Assembly (NCBI RefSeq): GCF_004924335.1
Contig: NZ_CP024633.1
Span: forward strand, 1,736,001 to 1,800,000
Origin: Mycobacteroides salmoniphilum
GTDB lineage: Bacteria > Actinomycetota > Actinomycetes > Mycobacteriales > Mycobacteriaceae
Length of the DNA stretch: 64,000 bases
Direction: 5' to 3'
This document shows, piece by piece, positions 40,253 through 48,623 of the stretch. Both the position numbers and the translations under genes were made by a program. A model generated the notes under the pieces. The model was given only the letters and a program-made list of their open reading frames with translations, ran no database searches and was not told where the DNA came from. How positions within the stretch are numbered: position 1 is the first letter of the stretch; the number at the start of each line of letters is the position of its first letter.

Positions 40253-41461
40253 GTGCCCGGGGTAGCACGCTGGGCATCGCTCTTCGCGGTGCTCCTGCTG
40301 GTTCTCTGCGGGGGTTGTCGAGCACGGCCCGCCACGCCGGCCAACGATGTGCGCACGGCGATTCAAGCACTGCTGACACGCTATGCCGATGCGTTGCGCA
40401 GCCATGACGTCGCGGCATTGCGCGCCGTGCTCGCCCCCGGCAGGCCCGCGTTCTTCGAGGCTTCGCGGCGGGTGCAGGAGAACCTCTCGGGGCTGACGAC
40501 GGACACCTTCGAGTACCGGCTGGCGGCCGAGATTCCGGCTGATCCCGTTGCCCGGCAACAGCAATGGACACTGGACGCCGCGCTGGTCTACGCGATCAGC
40601 GGGGTGGACACCGTCGCCGTTCGGCGCCCCCTCACGGTCGGCGTGCTGCACGACAATGACGCCTGGCGGTTGTTCGACGCCGGCGCGGTCGCCGTGCCCT
40701 GGCAGTTCGCGCCGGTAGTGGAGACGCGGAAGAGAGCGGGGGACCGGGATGCGGTGGTGCTCGGACACCCGGGCTCAGCGGTGGCGCCACGGCTTGTCGA
40801 TGAGATATCCGGTGCGGTGACGTCACTGTCGGAGTTCTGGGGCCCGCAATGGCATGCGGGGGTGCTGCTGATCGCGGCAGGGACCGACGCCGAGTTCGCC
40901 GCTCTTGTCGGTGGCGAGCACACCGAGGGAATCGCCGCCGCCGCGGTGGTCGACCGTGTCGATAGTGGAGTGGCCGTGGGGCAGCGGGTGATCTTCGCGC
41001 CCGGCTCGGCAGCACTGCCACCCGATCAGTTTCGTGTGGTGCTGCGCCACGAGCTCTTCCACGCCGCGGCCCGCACGGTCACCGGCGACCATGCGCCCCT
41101 CTGGCTGGTGGAGGGCGTGGCCGACTACAACGGGCGCCGCGGTAGCGGCACCCCGTTCCGCAACGCCGCCCCCACGTTGGCGAGTGCCCTTGCCGCGGGC
41201 CAGATTCCGGACCATCTACCGACCGACGACGACATCGACAGTCCGGGGCCCCGCCGCACACAGGCGTACGAGGAAGCCTGGTCGGTGGCGCAATACGTGG
41301 CCGAGGCCTTCGGTGAGCCCAAGCTTGTGCAGCTGTACCGGTACGGGGCGGATGTCGTCGCCGCGCCGCGCGGCGCGGCGATCCAGCGGGCATTGGGCAT
41401 CGACGAGGCAACGCTGGTTCGGCAGTGGCGGAGCTGGCTCGGCTCTCGTCCACTACGGTAG
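40253..41461 (+). CDS. Exported protein with HExxH metallopeptidase-like site
   Basis: A 402-residue protein with an N-terminal signal (ASLFAVLLLVLCGGC; Cys22 has only a non-canonical lipobox). Residues ~35-150 form an NTF2-like or dimeric barrel segment with DALRSHDVAALRAVLAPG. The second half carries HELFH (His266-His270) and a downstream Glu287 in WLVEGVADY, the gluzincin arrangement seen in peptidase MA-like proteins. It lies 20 bp after ripC and 5 bp before pimB', so it may act on envelope proteins. Proteolysis is predicted only from the motif. Confidence 0.8.
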   Translation: MPGVARWASLFAVLLLVLCGGCRARPATPANDVRTAIQALLTRYADALRSHDVAALRAVLAPGRPAFFEASRRVQENLSGLTTDTFEYRLAAEIPADPVARQQQWTLDAALVYAISGVDTVAVRRPLTVGVLHDNDAWRLFDAGAVAVPWQFAPVVETRKRAGDRDAVVLGHPGSAVAPRLVDEISGAVTSLSEFWGPQWHAGVLLIAAGTDAEFAALVGGEHTEGIAAAAVVDRVDSGVAVGQRVIFAPGSAALPPDQFRVVLRHELFHAAARTVTGDHAPLWLVEGVADYNGRRGSGTPFRNAAPTLASALAAGQIPDHLPTDDDIDSPGPRRTQAYEEAWSVAQYVAEAFGEPKLVQLYRYGADVVAAPRGAAIQRALGIDEATLVRQWRSWLGSRPLR

Positions 41462-41466
41462 GCGTC

Positions 41467-42624
41467 GTGACCTTTCAGCTTGGCGGCCAGCGACGACGGA
41501 TCCTGTTGGTCACCAACGATTTTCCACCCAGGACCGGCGGTATTCAGTCCTACCTGCAGGAGTTGGTGATCCGGCTGGCCGGATCGCATGAGGTCACTGT
41601 CTATGCGCCGCGGTGGAAGGGGTGTGAACGTTACGATGCCGCCGCCGATTACCACGTGGTGCGCCACCCGACCTCGCTGATGCTGCCTGGTCCCGGTGTC
41701 CGGCAGCGCATGGTGGACCTCATCCGCTCGCAGCGCTCCGAGGTGGTGTGGTTCGGCGCGGCCGCACCGCTCGCGTTGTTGTCCTCGGCGGCGAAGGCGG
41801 CAGGGGCCGCCGTGACAGCAGCCAGCACGCATGGGCACGAGGTCGGCTGGTCGATGCTGCCGGTGGCGCGGTCCGCGCTGCGACAGATCGGGGACAGCAC
41901 CGATGTGATCACCTACGTCAGCCGCTACACGCGGGGCCGCTTCGCCGCGGCCTTCGGTCCACGTGCGGCACTCGAACATTTGCCCGCCGGTGTCGACACC
42001 GGCAGATTCCGCCCCGACCCGGTGGCACGCGAGGAGCTGCGGCGGCGCTACGGGCTGGGCGAGCGGCCGACCATCGTGTGCATCTCCCGGCTCGTTCCGC
42101 GCAAGGGCCAGGACATGCTGATCGAGGCGCTGCCGGCGATCCGGGAGCAGGTGGACGGCGCGGCGCTGGTGATCGTGGGCGGCGGACCGTATGCGGAACC
42201 GTTGCGTGCGTTGGCCAATCGATTCGGTATCGATGAGCACGTGGTGTTCACCGGCGGTGTGCCGTGGGAAGAGCTACCCGCTCATCACGCGATGGGCGAT
42301 GTCTTCGCGATGCCCTGCCGTACACGCGGAGCGGGGCTCGATGTCGAGGGTCTGGGGATAGTGTTCCTGGAGGCGTCGGCCTGTGGTGTCCCGGTGGTCG
42401 CTGGAAACTCCGGGGGCGCACCGGAAACCGTGCGCGACGGGGAGACAGGACTCGTCGTAGACGGCAGGTCGGTGCCCGCGATCACGGAAGCGATTGTTCA
42501 GATCCTGTCGGACCCGGCACGCGCCGCCATGATGGGCGCAGCGGGGCGCACCTGGGTGACCGATCACTGGCGCTGGGATCACCATGCGGCGCGCTTCGCC
42601 GAACTGATCAGCGGCTCCGCCTAG
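41467..42624 (+). CDS. pimB: Phosphatidylinositol mannoside mannosyltransferase PimB'
   Basis: GT4-family mannosyltransferase that adds the second mannose to Ac1PIM1 from GDP-mannose at the inner membrane leaflet. The protein has 385 residues, the same length I recall for Rv2188c. It shows LLVTNDFPPRTGGIQSYLQE, ASTHGHEVGWSMLP, VSRLVPRKGQDMLIEALP, and the GT4 ExxxxxxxE region GLDVEGLGIVFLEASACGVP. GTG 41467 is the homologous start, five nt after the upstream stop. A strong hairpin follows 16 bp downstream. Confidence 0.96.
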   Translation: MTFQLGGQRRRILLVTNDFPPRTGGIQSYLQELVIRLAGSHEVTVYAPRWKGCERYDAAADYHVVRHPTSLMLPGPGVRQRMVDLIRSQRSEVVWFGAAAPLALLSSAAKAAGAAVTAASTHGHEVGWSMLPVARSALRQIGDSTDVITYVSRYTRGRFAAAFGPRAALEHLPAGVDTGRFRPDPVAREELRRRYGLGERPTIVCISRLVPRKGQDMLIEALPAIREQVDGAALVIVGGGPYAEPLRALANRFGIDEHVVFTGGVPWEELPAHHAMGDVFAMPCRTRGAGLDVEGLGIVFLEASACGVPVVAGNSGGAPETVRDGETGLVVDGRSVPAITEAIVQILSDPARAAMMGAAGRTWVTDHWRWDHHAARFAELISGSA

Positions 42625-42640
42625 GCTCGTTCGGGTGGAC

Positions 42641-42670
42641 CGATCTACTCGGGTGACCCCGAGTAGATCG
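42641..42670. terminator. 13-bp hairpin between pimB' and fadD15 stop codons
   Basis: CGATCTACTCGGG, TGAC loop, CCCGAGTAGATCG. It starts 16 nt after the pimB' stop and covers the last codons and stop of fadD15. There is no T-tract on the plus side, so it may act as an L-shaped or bidirectional terminator. Confidence 0.65.
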
Positions 42671-44456
42671 CGTCGATATCTGCCGCGAACTTCTCGGCAA
42701 CCACGTTGCGCTTCACCTTCAGTGTCGGCGTCATCTCGCCGGTGGCCTCGGTGAAGTCGACCGGCAGGATCCGGAACTTCTTGATGGCTTCGGCATGGGA
42801 GACAACCTGATTGGCTGCCTTCACGGCGGTCTCGACCTCTGCGAGGAGATCAGGATCCTCGACCAGGTCGGCGACGGTGGCACCGGCTGGCTTGCCGTTG
42901 CGCTGCTTCCAGCCGTCGATGGCCTCGGGGTCGATCGTGATGAGAGCGCCGATGAACGGCTGCTTGTCGCCCACGGCCATCGCCTGACTGATCAACGGGT
43001 GAGCGCGCAGCTGATCCTCCAGCACCGCGGGTGCGACGTTCTTGCCGCCGGCGGTGACGATGATTTCCTTCTTGCGGCCGGTGATCGTGATGAAGCCGTC
43101 CTCGTCGATCGCGCCGAGGTCACCGGTGTGGAACCAGCCATCCAGGATCGATTCGCTGGTAGCGGTCTCGTTGTTCCAGTAGCCACTGAACACGACACCA
43201 CCGGACACCAGTAGTTCGCCGTCGTCGGCGATTTTGGCGGCGTTGCCGGGCAACGGCCTTCCGACACTGCCGATCTTGAGCCCGCCGATGACGTTCACCG
43301 CGCACGCTGCCGTCGTCTCGGTGAGGCCGTAGCCTTCGTAGATGGTCAGACCGACGCCGCGGTAGAAGTGGCCCAGCCGGGCACCCAGCGGGGCTCCACC
43401 GGAAATCGACGCCACGCACTCACCGCCGAGCGCCGCGCGCAGCTTGCCGTACACCAGCTTGTCGAAGGCCGCGCGCTTGGCGCGCAACACGATGCCCGGG
43501 CCGCCGTTGTCCAGCGCCTGGCTGTATTCGACGGCGGTATCAGCGGCCGCGTCGAAAATCTTTCCCTTGCCGTCGTTCAGGGCGTTCTGCCGCGCGGTGT
43601 TGTACACCTTCTCGAAGATGCGGGGGACCGAGACGATGAAGGTCGGTTTGAAAATCCCGAACGTCGGTACCAGCGTCTTGATATCGCTGGTGAAACCGAC
43701 GCTTACCTTGGATTGGAAGCACGCCATCGCGATGCCGCGGGCCAACACGTGAGCCAGCGGCAGGAAGATTAGCGTCCTGCTGCCCTTCTGCAAGTAGTCG
43801 GGGAAAACGGCACGCGCACCGCGGGTTTCGTACACCAGGTTGGAGTGGGTGAGCTGGCAGCCCTTGGGGCGTCCGGTGGTTCCCGAGGTGTAGATGAGTG
43901 TCGCGGGGTCGGTGGCCTTGATGGCGTCGAGTCGGCCGGTGAGCTCGGCGGGGTCCACACCGGCACCCGCCTCGGTGAGTTCGTCGAGGGCTGCGGGCGC
44001 ACCCGAACTGGCGATGTGAAACACGGTGCGCAGGTTGGGCAGTTCGGGGGCGAGTTCTTGGGCGACCGTGGCGTGGGCATCGGATTCCACGAACAGGGCC
44101 ACCGCCGCGGAGTCCTGCAACACCCACCGGACCTGATCGGCCGAAGACGTCTCATAGATGGGCACGGTGATGGCGCCGATCGACAGGACCGCGTAGTCGA
44201 TGATCGTCCACTCGTAGCGTGTCGCCGAGATCAGTGCCACGCGATCGCCGGGCGCCACGCCCTTGGCGATCAGACCATTGGCCACCGCACGGATCTGCGC
44301 CGCAGCCTCCGCGTAGGTGACAGGTGTCCAGGTGCCGTCGACGAGGCGGGAGAATGCCGCCTGGTTGGGGTCTTCACGCTCGTAGTCGTAGACGGCATGA
44401 ACCACCGACGCGTTGTCCTCGACGGTGAACGGGGCAGGGACGCTGAACTCTCGCAC
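42645..44456 (-). CDS. fadD15: Long-chain acyl-CoA synthetase FadD15
   Basis: ANL-family fatty-acid:CoA ligase of 603 residues. Core motifs are [21 protein letters not shown] (P-loop; STTG-type), [16 protein letters not shown] and [23 protein letters not shown], with the late lysine in the C-terminal domain. It activates fatty acids for beta-oxidation or lipid synthesis. GTG 44456 has TAGTCT six nt upstream, a leaderless promoter. Its 3' end lies in the hairpin shared with pimB'. Confidence 0.94.
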   Translation of the reverse strand: MREFSVPAPFTVEDNASVVHAVYDYEREDPNQAAFSRLVDGTWTPVTYAEAAAQIRAVANGLIAKGVAPGDRVALISATRYEWTIIDYAVLSIGAITVPIYETSSADQVRWVLQDSAAVALFVESDAHATVAQELAPELPNLRTVFHIASSGAPAALDELTEAGAGVDPAELTGRLDAIKATDPATLIYTSGTTGRPKGCQLTHSNLVYETRGARAVFPDYLQKGSRTLIFLPLAHVLARGIAMACFQSKVSVGFTSDIKTLVPTFGIFKPTFIVSVPRIFEKVYNTARQNALNDGKGKIFDAAADTAVEYSQALDNGGPGIVLRAKRAAFDKLVYGKLRAALGGECVASISGGAPLGARLGHFYRGVGLTIYEGYGLTETTAACAVNVIGGLKIGSVGRPLPGNAAKIADDGELLVSGGVVFSGYWNNETATSESILDGWFHTGDLGAIDEDGFITITGRKKEIIVTAGGKNVAPAVLEDQLRAHPLISQAMAVGDKQPFIGALITIDPEAIDGWKQRNGKPAGATVADLVEDPDLLAEVETAVKAANQVVSHAEAIKKFRILPVDFTEATGEMTPTLKVKRNVVAEKFAADIDAIYSGSPE

Positions 44457-44462
44457 CGGCTC

Positions 44463-44468
44463 AGACTA
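44463..44468 (-). promoter_or_regulatory. -10 hexamer for fadD15 (leaderless)
   Basis: Minus-strand TAGTCT, then GAGCCG and the GTG start at 44456. Confidence 0.5.
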
Positions 44469-44537
44469 GTCGTGGCCTGAAGATCGTCGAAGGCGTTGCC
44501 GCATTTCCTTCGGCGGCGAGGCTTAAGCTTGTCCGCG

Positions 44538-44933
44538 ATGAACAGCATTCAGGTCGCCGACCAGACCTTTATCGCCGCGGATCCCGCGGACATCGGCCGC
44601 GCCATCTCCAACCCCGCAGATTGGCGCCGTTGGTGGCCTGACCTGCAGCTCAACGTCGTCGAGGAGCGGGGCGAGAAAGGCATCCGCTGGACGGTTGCCG
44701 GAGCCCTCACCGGGACGATGGAAGTGTGGCTCGAGCCCTCGCTGGACGGCGCGATCCTGCATTACTTCCTGCACGCCGAGCCCACCGGCGTCAGCGCCGC
44801 ACAGGTGGCCAAGCTGAATCTGGCCAAGCTCAATCATGCCCGTCGCATCGCCGGGAAGCGGTTTGCCTTCGGAGTCAAGCAGCGGCTCGAGGCCACGCGG
44901 ACGATCGGTGAATCGTGGGTGCCGCAGGCCTGA
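44538..44933 (+). CDS. SRPBCC-fold protein, Rv2186c-like
   Basis: A 131-residue START/Bet v1-like (polyketide cyclase/dehydrase) protein. It reads SIQVADQTFIAADPADIGRAI and NPADWRRWWPDL at the start and GTMEVWLEPSLDGAILHYFLHAEP in the middle, a hydrophobic ligand pocket fold. The ligand is unknown. ATG 44538 lies eight nt after TAAGCT. It diverges from fadD15 and its stop abuts the next, convergent gene in TGATCA. Confidence 0.85.
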   Translation: MNSIQVADQTFIAADPADIGRAISNPADWRRWWPDLQLNVVEERGEKGIRWTVAGALTGTMEVWLEPSLDGAILHYFLHAEPTGVSAAQVAKLNLAKLNHARRIAGKRFAFGVKQRLEATRTIGESWVPQA

Positions 44934-45362
44934 TCAGATGGCGGTGAGCACGACCACCGGGATGGGCCGGGACGTCGCCCGCTGGTAGGCGCTGTAATGG
45001 CCAGAGTTGTTGGTGTCGGCTAACTTCCACAGTCGCTCGTAGTCCGCGTCGCCGGGCAGCAGGGGCGTCGCGCGGACGCGGCGTTGGTGCCTGCCCAGCT
45101 GCACCTGCACGTCCGGATGAGCCTTGAGGTTGTGATACCAGGCGGGATTGCGCCGGGCGCCGCCATTGGAGGCCACGATGACGAGATTGTCGCCATCCGC
45201 TGCGTAGGTCAGCGAGTTGATGCGCTGCTCTCCGCTCCTGGCGCCGATAGAGGTCAGCAGCAGGCTGGGGGCCATCCCCGGAACACGATGACCCAGATAG
45301 CCTTTCGATGCGATGTAGATGCTCTGGTGCACACCGAGCACCTTCGCCACCAGACGACTCAT
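44934..45362 (-). CDS. Ddn-like deazaflavin (F420)-dependent nitroreductase family protein
   Basis: A 142-residue split-barrel protein of the nitroreductase/DDN family (PF04075). The wording LLLTSIGARSGEQRINSLTY and LVIVASNGGARRNPAWYHNLKAHPDVQVQLG is characteristic, including the segments that bind F420H2 in Ddn. Such enzymes reduce quinones and nitroimidazole drugs, and the N-terminus (GMAPSLLL) may sit near the membrane. ATG 45362 has AAGGAGAG upstream. It interrupts the SRPBCC gene pair that is adjacent in M. tuberculosis as I recall. Confidence 0.88.
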   Translation of the reverse strand: MSRLVAKVLGVHQSIYIASKGYLGHRVPGMAPSLLLTSIGARSGEQRINSLTYAADGDNLVIVASNGGARRNPAWYHNLKAHPDVQVQLGRHQRRVRATPLLPGDADYERLWKLADTNNSGHYSAYQRATSRPIPVVVLTAI

Positions 45363-45431
45363 GGACGTCTCTCCTTCGCGCGGCCGCGGCGAATTGCCAG
45401 GATGGGAGTATCCGAGCGCCAGGGAGAAGGG

Positions 45432-45437
45432 TACCGT
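45432..45437 (+). promoter_or_regulatory. -10 hexamer for the SRPBCC gene at 45445 (leaderless)
   Basis: TACCGT, seven nucleotides, then GTG 45445. Confidence 0.45.
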
Positions 45438-45444
45438 CTGTCAG

Positions 45445-45885
45445 GTGGCTGAGAAGACTACCCAAACGATTGCCATCGATGCCGAACCCGGCAAAGTGAT
45501 GGCGGTGATCGCCGATATCGGCGCCTACCCGGAATGGGTGTCGGAGTACAAGGAAACCGAGGTGCTCGACACCGACCCCGAGGGCAGGGTCAAGCGTGCC
45601 CGGTTGGTGCTGGACGCCGGCGTCCTCAAGGACACCCAGGTCCTGGAGTACGTGTGGTCTCCGGATGGCCGCAAGGTCACCTGGACCCTGGCGGAAAGTT
45701 CCCTATTGCGTTCGCTGGAAGGGACATACCTTTTGGCGCCCAAAGGGTCTGGCACTGAGGTGACGTATGAGCTGGCGGTCGACCTTCAAATTCCGATGAT
45801 CGGAATGCTCAAACGTAAGGCCGAACGCAAGATCACCGATTCCGCGCTCAAGGATCTGAAGAAGCGAGTCGAATCTGACCGCTAG
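45445..45885 (+). CDS. SRPBCC-fold protein, Rv2185c-like
   Basis: A 146-residue polyketide cyclase/dehydrase-like protein: IAIDAEPGKVMAVIADIGAYPEWVSEYKETEVL at the start is the family hallmark (key part: DIGAYPEWV), followed by VLEYVWSPDGRKVTWTLAES. It would bind a hydrophobic ligand. GTG 45445 is chosen because homology starts there and a leaderless box precedes it. First of four closely spaced plus-strand genes leading to the PlsC acyltransferase. Confidence 0.87.
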   Translation: MAEKTTQTIAIDAEPGKVMAVIADIGAYPEWVSEYKETEVLDTDPEGRVKRARLVLDAGVLKDTQVLEYVWSPDGRKVTWTLAESSLLRSLEGTYLLAPKGSGTEVTYELAVDLQIPMIGMLKRKAERKITDSALKDLKKRVESDR

Positions 45886-45925
45886 CGACGTCGACGCGAC
45901 GCCGCGCCCAGATGTCGAATCGCCG

Positions 45926-47155
45926 TTGACAGCCACCATCGGCCTTTTCGTCGGCAAGGGGGGCGTGGGTAAGTCGACGCTGGCCGGTGCCACCGCAGTG
46001 CGCTACGCGCGGGCCGGTCAACGGGTGCTCGCGGTGTCCACCGACCAGGCGCATTCCCTTGGCGACGTTTTCGGCGTCCGGGTGGACCCGTCACCGGGTG
46101 CCCATTGTGTGCGGGTGCTCGAGGACCCATACGGGGGACAACTCGACGTCATGGCTCTGGACACCCTGGGGCTGCTGGAGCGGCGTTGGGGTGACATTGC
46201 TGAGACGATCGCAGCGCAGTACCCCGAATCGGATATCGGATCGCTTGCGCCCGAAGAGCTTTCCGCGCTGCCGGGTGTCCAGGAGATGCTTGGGCTGCAT
46301 GAGGTCCAGCAGCTCGCCGAGACGGGCGAATGGGATGTCGTCGTGGTCGACTGTGCTTCGACGGCCGACGCGCTGCGCATGTTGACCCTGCCCGGAACCT
46401 TTGCGATGTACCTGGAACGAGCCTGGCCGCGGCATCGTCGACTCGGCGGTGTCGGCACGCCTCGCGCGCAGATTCTGGCCGAATTGCTGGAACGCGTTGC
46501 GGCGTCGGCGGATCGGCTCGCGGGCTTGCTGTCGGACGCCGAGCGGGTGGCAGCGCATCTGGTGCTCACTCCCGAGCGGGTGGTGGTCGCCGAGGCCATC
46601 CGCACCGTGGGAGCGTTAGCGCTAATGGGCGTGCGCATCGATCAGGTGATCGTCAATCAGGTTCTCATTCAAGATGATTCGTACGAATACCACAATCTGC
46701 CCGCGCATCCGGCGTTTGACTGGTACATGCAACGCATCGCCGACCAAGCCGCGGTGCTCGACGAGATGGGGGAGGCGATCGGGGACGTGGAGATGCTGTT
46801 GGTACCGCATCTGTCGCGTGAGCCCATCGGGCCGGAGGCCCTCGGGGAATTGGCCGAGGCGGTGCGACGGCGCGACGGCGCTGCGCCCCCGGCGCCGCTG
46901 GCCACCGTCGTCGAGCACGAATCCGGATCCGGAGCGGACACCGTCTATCGGTTACGGCTAGAGTTACCGCAGATTGACCCGGCCACATTGAGCCTCGGCC
47001 GGGTGGGAGATGACCTGGTCATCGGCGCAAATGGGATGCGCCGGCGGGTCCGGCTGGCCTCCGTGCTGCGGCGCTGTGTGGTTGTCGATGCCCGGCTTGT
47101 CAGTAGCGAGCTGACCATACGGTTTAGAGCGGATCCGGAGGTGTGGCCGACGTGA
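45926..47155 (+). CDS. ArsA/GET3-like P-loop ATPase (Rv2184c-like)
   Basis: A 409-residue ATPase with the deviant Walker A GKGGVGKST at residues 10-18, STDQAHSLGDVFG (switch-like), and WDVVVVDCASTADALRML (Walker B region with the A-loop). It resembles ArsA-type proteins, but I see no arsenite-binding cysteine set, so a role in targeting or cofactor handling is more likely. The N-terminal start is weak: TTG 45926 has no ribosome site, and the frame is open upstream to CTG 45875 overlapping the previous stop. It overlaps the next gene by GTGA. Confidence 0.82.
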   Translation: MTATIGLFVGKGGVGKSTLAGATAVRYARAGQRVLAVSTDQAHSLGDVFGVRVDPSPGAHCVRVLEDPYGGQLDVMALDTLGLLERRWGDIAETIAAQYPESDIGSLAPEELSALPGVQEMLGLHEVQQLAETGEWDVVVVDCASTADALRMLTLPGTFAMYLERAWPRHRRLGGVGTPRAQILAELLERVAASADRLAGLLSDAERVAAHLVLTPERVVVAEAIRTVGALALMGVRIDQVIVNQVLIQDDSYEYHNLPAHPAFDWYMQRIADQAAVLDEMGEAIGDVEMLLVPHLSREPIGPEALGELAEAVRRRDGAAPPAPLATVVEHESGSGADTVYRLRLELPQIDPATLSLGRVGDDLVIGANGMRRRVRLASVLRRCVVVDARLVSSELTIRFRADPEVWPT

Positions 47156-47535
47156 CGGGTACCCATCCGGAGCTCGGTCCCGAGCTGCGGGCGTTGGCCG
47201 CTTCCATCCTTGACATGCTCGACCCGGCGCTACGGCAGGCTGCTCGCGCCCCCGGAGACGGCGGCGTGCCCGGAAAGTGCAGTCAGCTGTTCTGCCCCGT
47301 CTGCGCGCTGGCGGCCCTTGTCGAGGGTGAGCACCATCCGCTATTGGCGACGATCGCCGAACACAGCCTGGCATTGGTCATGGTGGTGCGGGCGATGTTG
47401 GAGGCGGAGGGACAAGGTGGTCCCGACGGCCCAGATGGTGGGTCGGGTCTTGAGTATCAGAGTCCGTTCCCGCCTCCCTCGCCGAGCTCGCAATCCACTG
47501 GCTACCAACCGATTCCGATCGACATCGACGAGTAA
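47152..47535 (+). CDS. Small conserved protein with CxxxxCxxC motif, Rv2183c-like
   Basis: A 127-residue protein. A helical N-terminus (LGPELRALAASILDMLDPALRQ) leads into CSQLFCPVCALAALVEGEHHPLL, with three cysteines and a His pair suggestive of a metal site (longest quoted part: CSQLFCPVCALAAL). The C-terminus is Pro/Ser-rich and probably disordered. GTG 47152 overlaps the ATPase stop as GTGA and has GGAGG ten nt upstream. Likely partner of the ATPase by coupling; function unknown. The 231 bp that follow before the acyltransferase hold no supported gene. Confidence 0.8.
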   Translation: MTGTHPELGPELRALAASILDMLDPALRQAARAPGDGGVPGKCSQLFCPVCALAALVEGEHHPLLATIAEHSLALVMVVRAMLEAEGQGGPDGPDGGSGLEYQSPFPPPSPSSQSTGYQPIPIDIDE

Positions 47536-47766
47536 CGAGCATCCTGCGCCGAGACGGACTGTCTGGTCGACGGGGAGTAATCGCCATCGGCGGGATCGGG
47601 CACCTCGGACCGCTTCCGGGACGTCGCGTCCCATGTATGCGCCCGGCAGATGTGCTCCGTTCATATCCGGCGCGGGACCTTAGACAGTCCACGGAGATTC
47701 GCCGTGGCCGAGGGTAAGCTCGGCGCCAGCCCTGTGCTGCTCACGGGGATCGGGAGAGGATGCGCG

Positions 47767-48498
47767 ATGTTCTATTGGCTGCTGAAGTTCATCTTCATGG
47801 GGCCGATCCTGCAGCTGATGGGCCGACCGAAAGTGGAAGGTCTGGAGAACGTCCCTTCGTCCGGGCCGGTGATCCTGGCAGGTAACCACCTCGCGGTGGT
47901 GGACAGCTTCTACTTGTGCCTGGTGTTGCGCCGCCGGGTGACCTTCCTTGCCAAGAGCGAGTACTTCACCGAGCCCGGGTTCAAGGGCTGGCTCAAGAAG
48001 GTGTTCTTCAGCGGTGCCGGGCAGGTGCCCATCGACCGGGCCAGCGCCGATGCCGCCGAGAACGCCCTGAGCACCGCCAAGCGGTTACTCGGGGAGGGCA
48101 AGCTGCTGGGCATCTATCCGGAGGGCACCCGTTCCCCGGACGGACGCCTGTACAAGGGCAAGACGGGCCTGGCGCGCATGGCGCTGGCCACCGGGGTACC
48201 TGTGATCCCTATCGCGATGGTCGGCACCAATGTGATGAATCCGCCGGGAACGGCTCGCTGGCACTTTTCCAAGGTCACCGTGAAAATCGGCAAACCGCTG
48301 GACTTCGAGCGCTTCGACGGTATGGCCGGAAACCGCTTCATCGAACGTGCGGTCATCGACGAGGTGATGTACGAGCTGATGCAGCTGTCCGGTCAGGAGT
48401 ATGTCGACATCTACGCGGCCGCCCTCAAGGAGAGCACCGGCAAGCCCACGGAGTCCTCCACGCAGCCCGACCGCATCCCGGAGAGCGCTGCCGGTTAA
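47767..48498 (+). CDS. PlsC-type 1-acylglycerol-3-phosphate acyltransferase (Rv2182c-like)
   Basis: A 243-residue membrane-associated acyltransferase. It has the HX4D catalytic motif NHLAVVD near residue 40, FLAKSEYF, the glycerophosphate motif IYPEGTRSPDGRLYKGKTG near 118, and VPVIPIAMVGT. It adds the second acyl chain in phospholipid (phosphatidic acid) synthesis. ATG 47767 after GGGAGAGGA is the homologous start; the frame is open further upstream. It lies in the envelope-lipid gene block. Confidence 0.92.
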   Translation: MFYWLLKFIFMGPILQLMGRPKVEGLENVPSSGPVILAGNHLAVVDSFYLCLVLRRRVTFLAKSEYFTEPGFKGWLKKVFFSGAGQVPIDRASADAAENALSTAKRLLGEGKLLGIYPEGTRSPDGRLYKGKTGLARMALATGVPVIPIAMVGTNVMNPPGTARWHFSKVTVKIGKPLDFERFDGMAGNRFIERAVIDEVMYELMQLSGQEYVDIYAAALKESTGKPTESSTQPDRIPESAAG

Positions 48499-48623
48499 TC
48501 CGGGGTCCGTGCATCTTCCCTGCATCTGAGGTGGCACCCCGCCGTGGGGCGTGGGTCAGCTATCCGCGCCGCGCCCGCTAGTCTTGAGGCCACCCGGCGG
48601 GAGAACTGAGAGATGCGAGGGCC

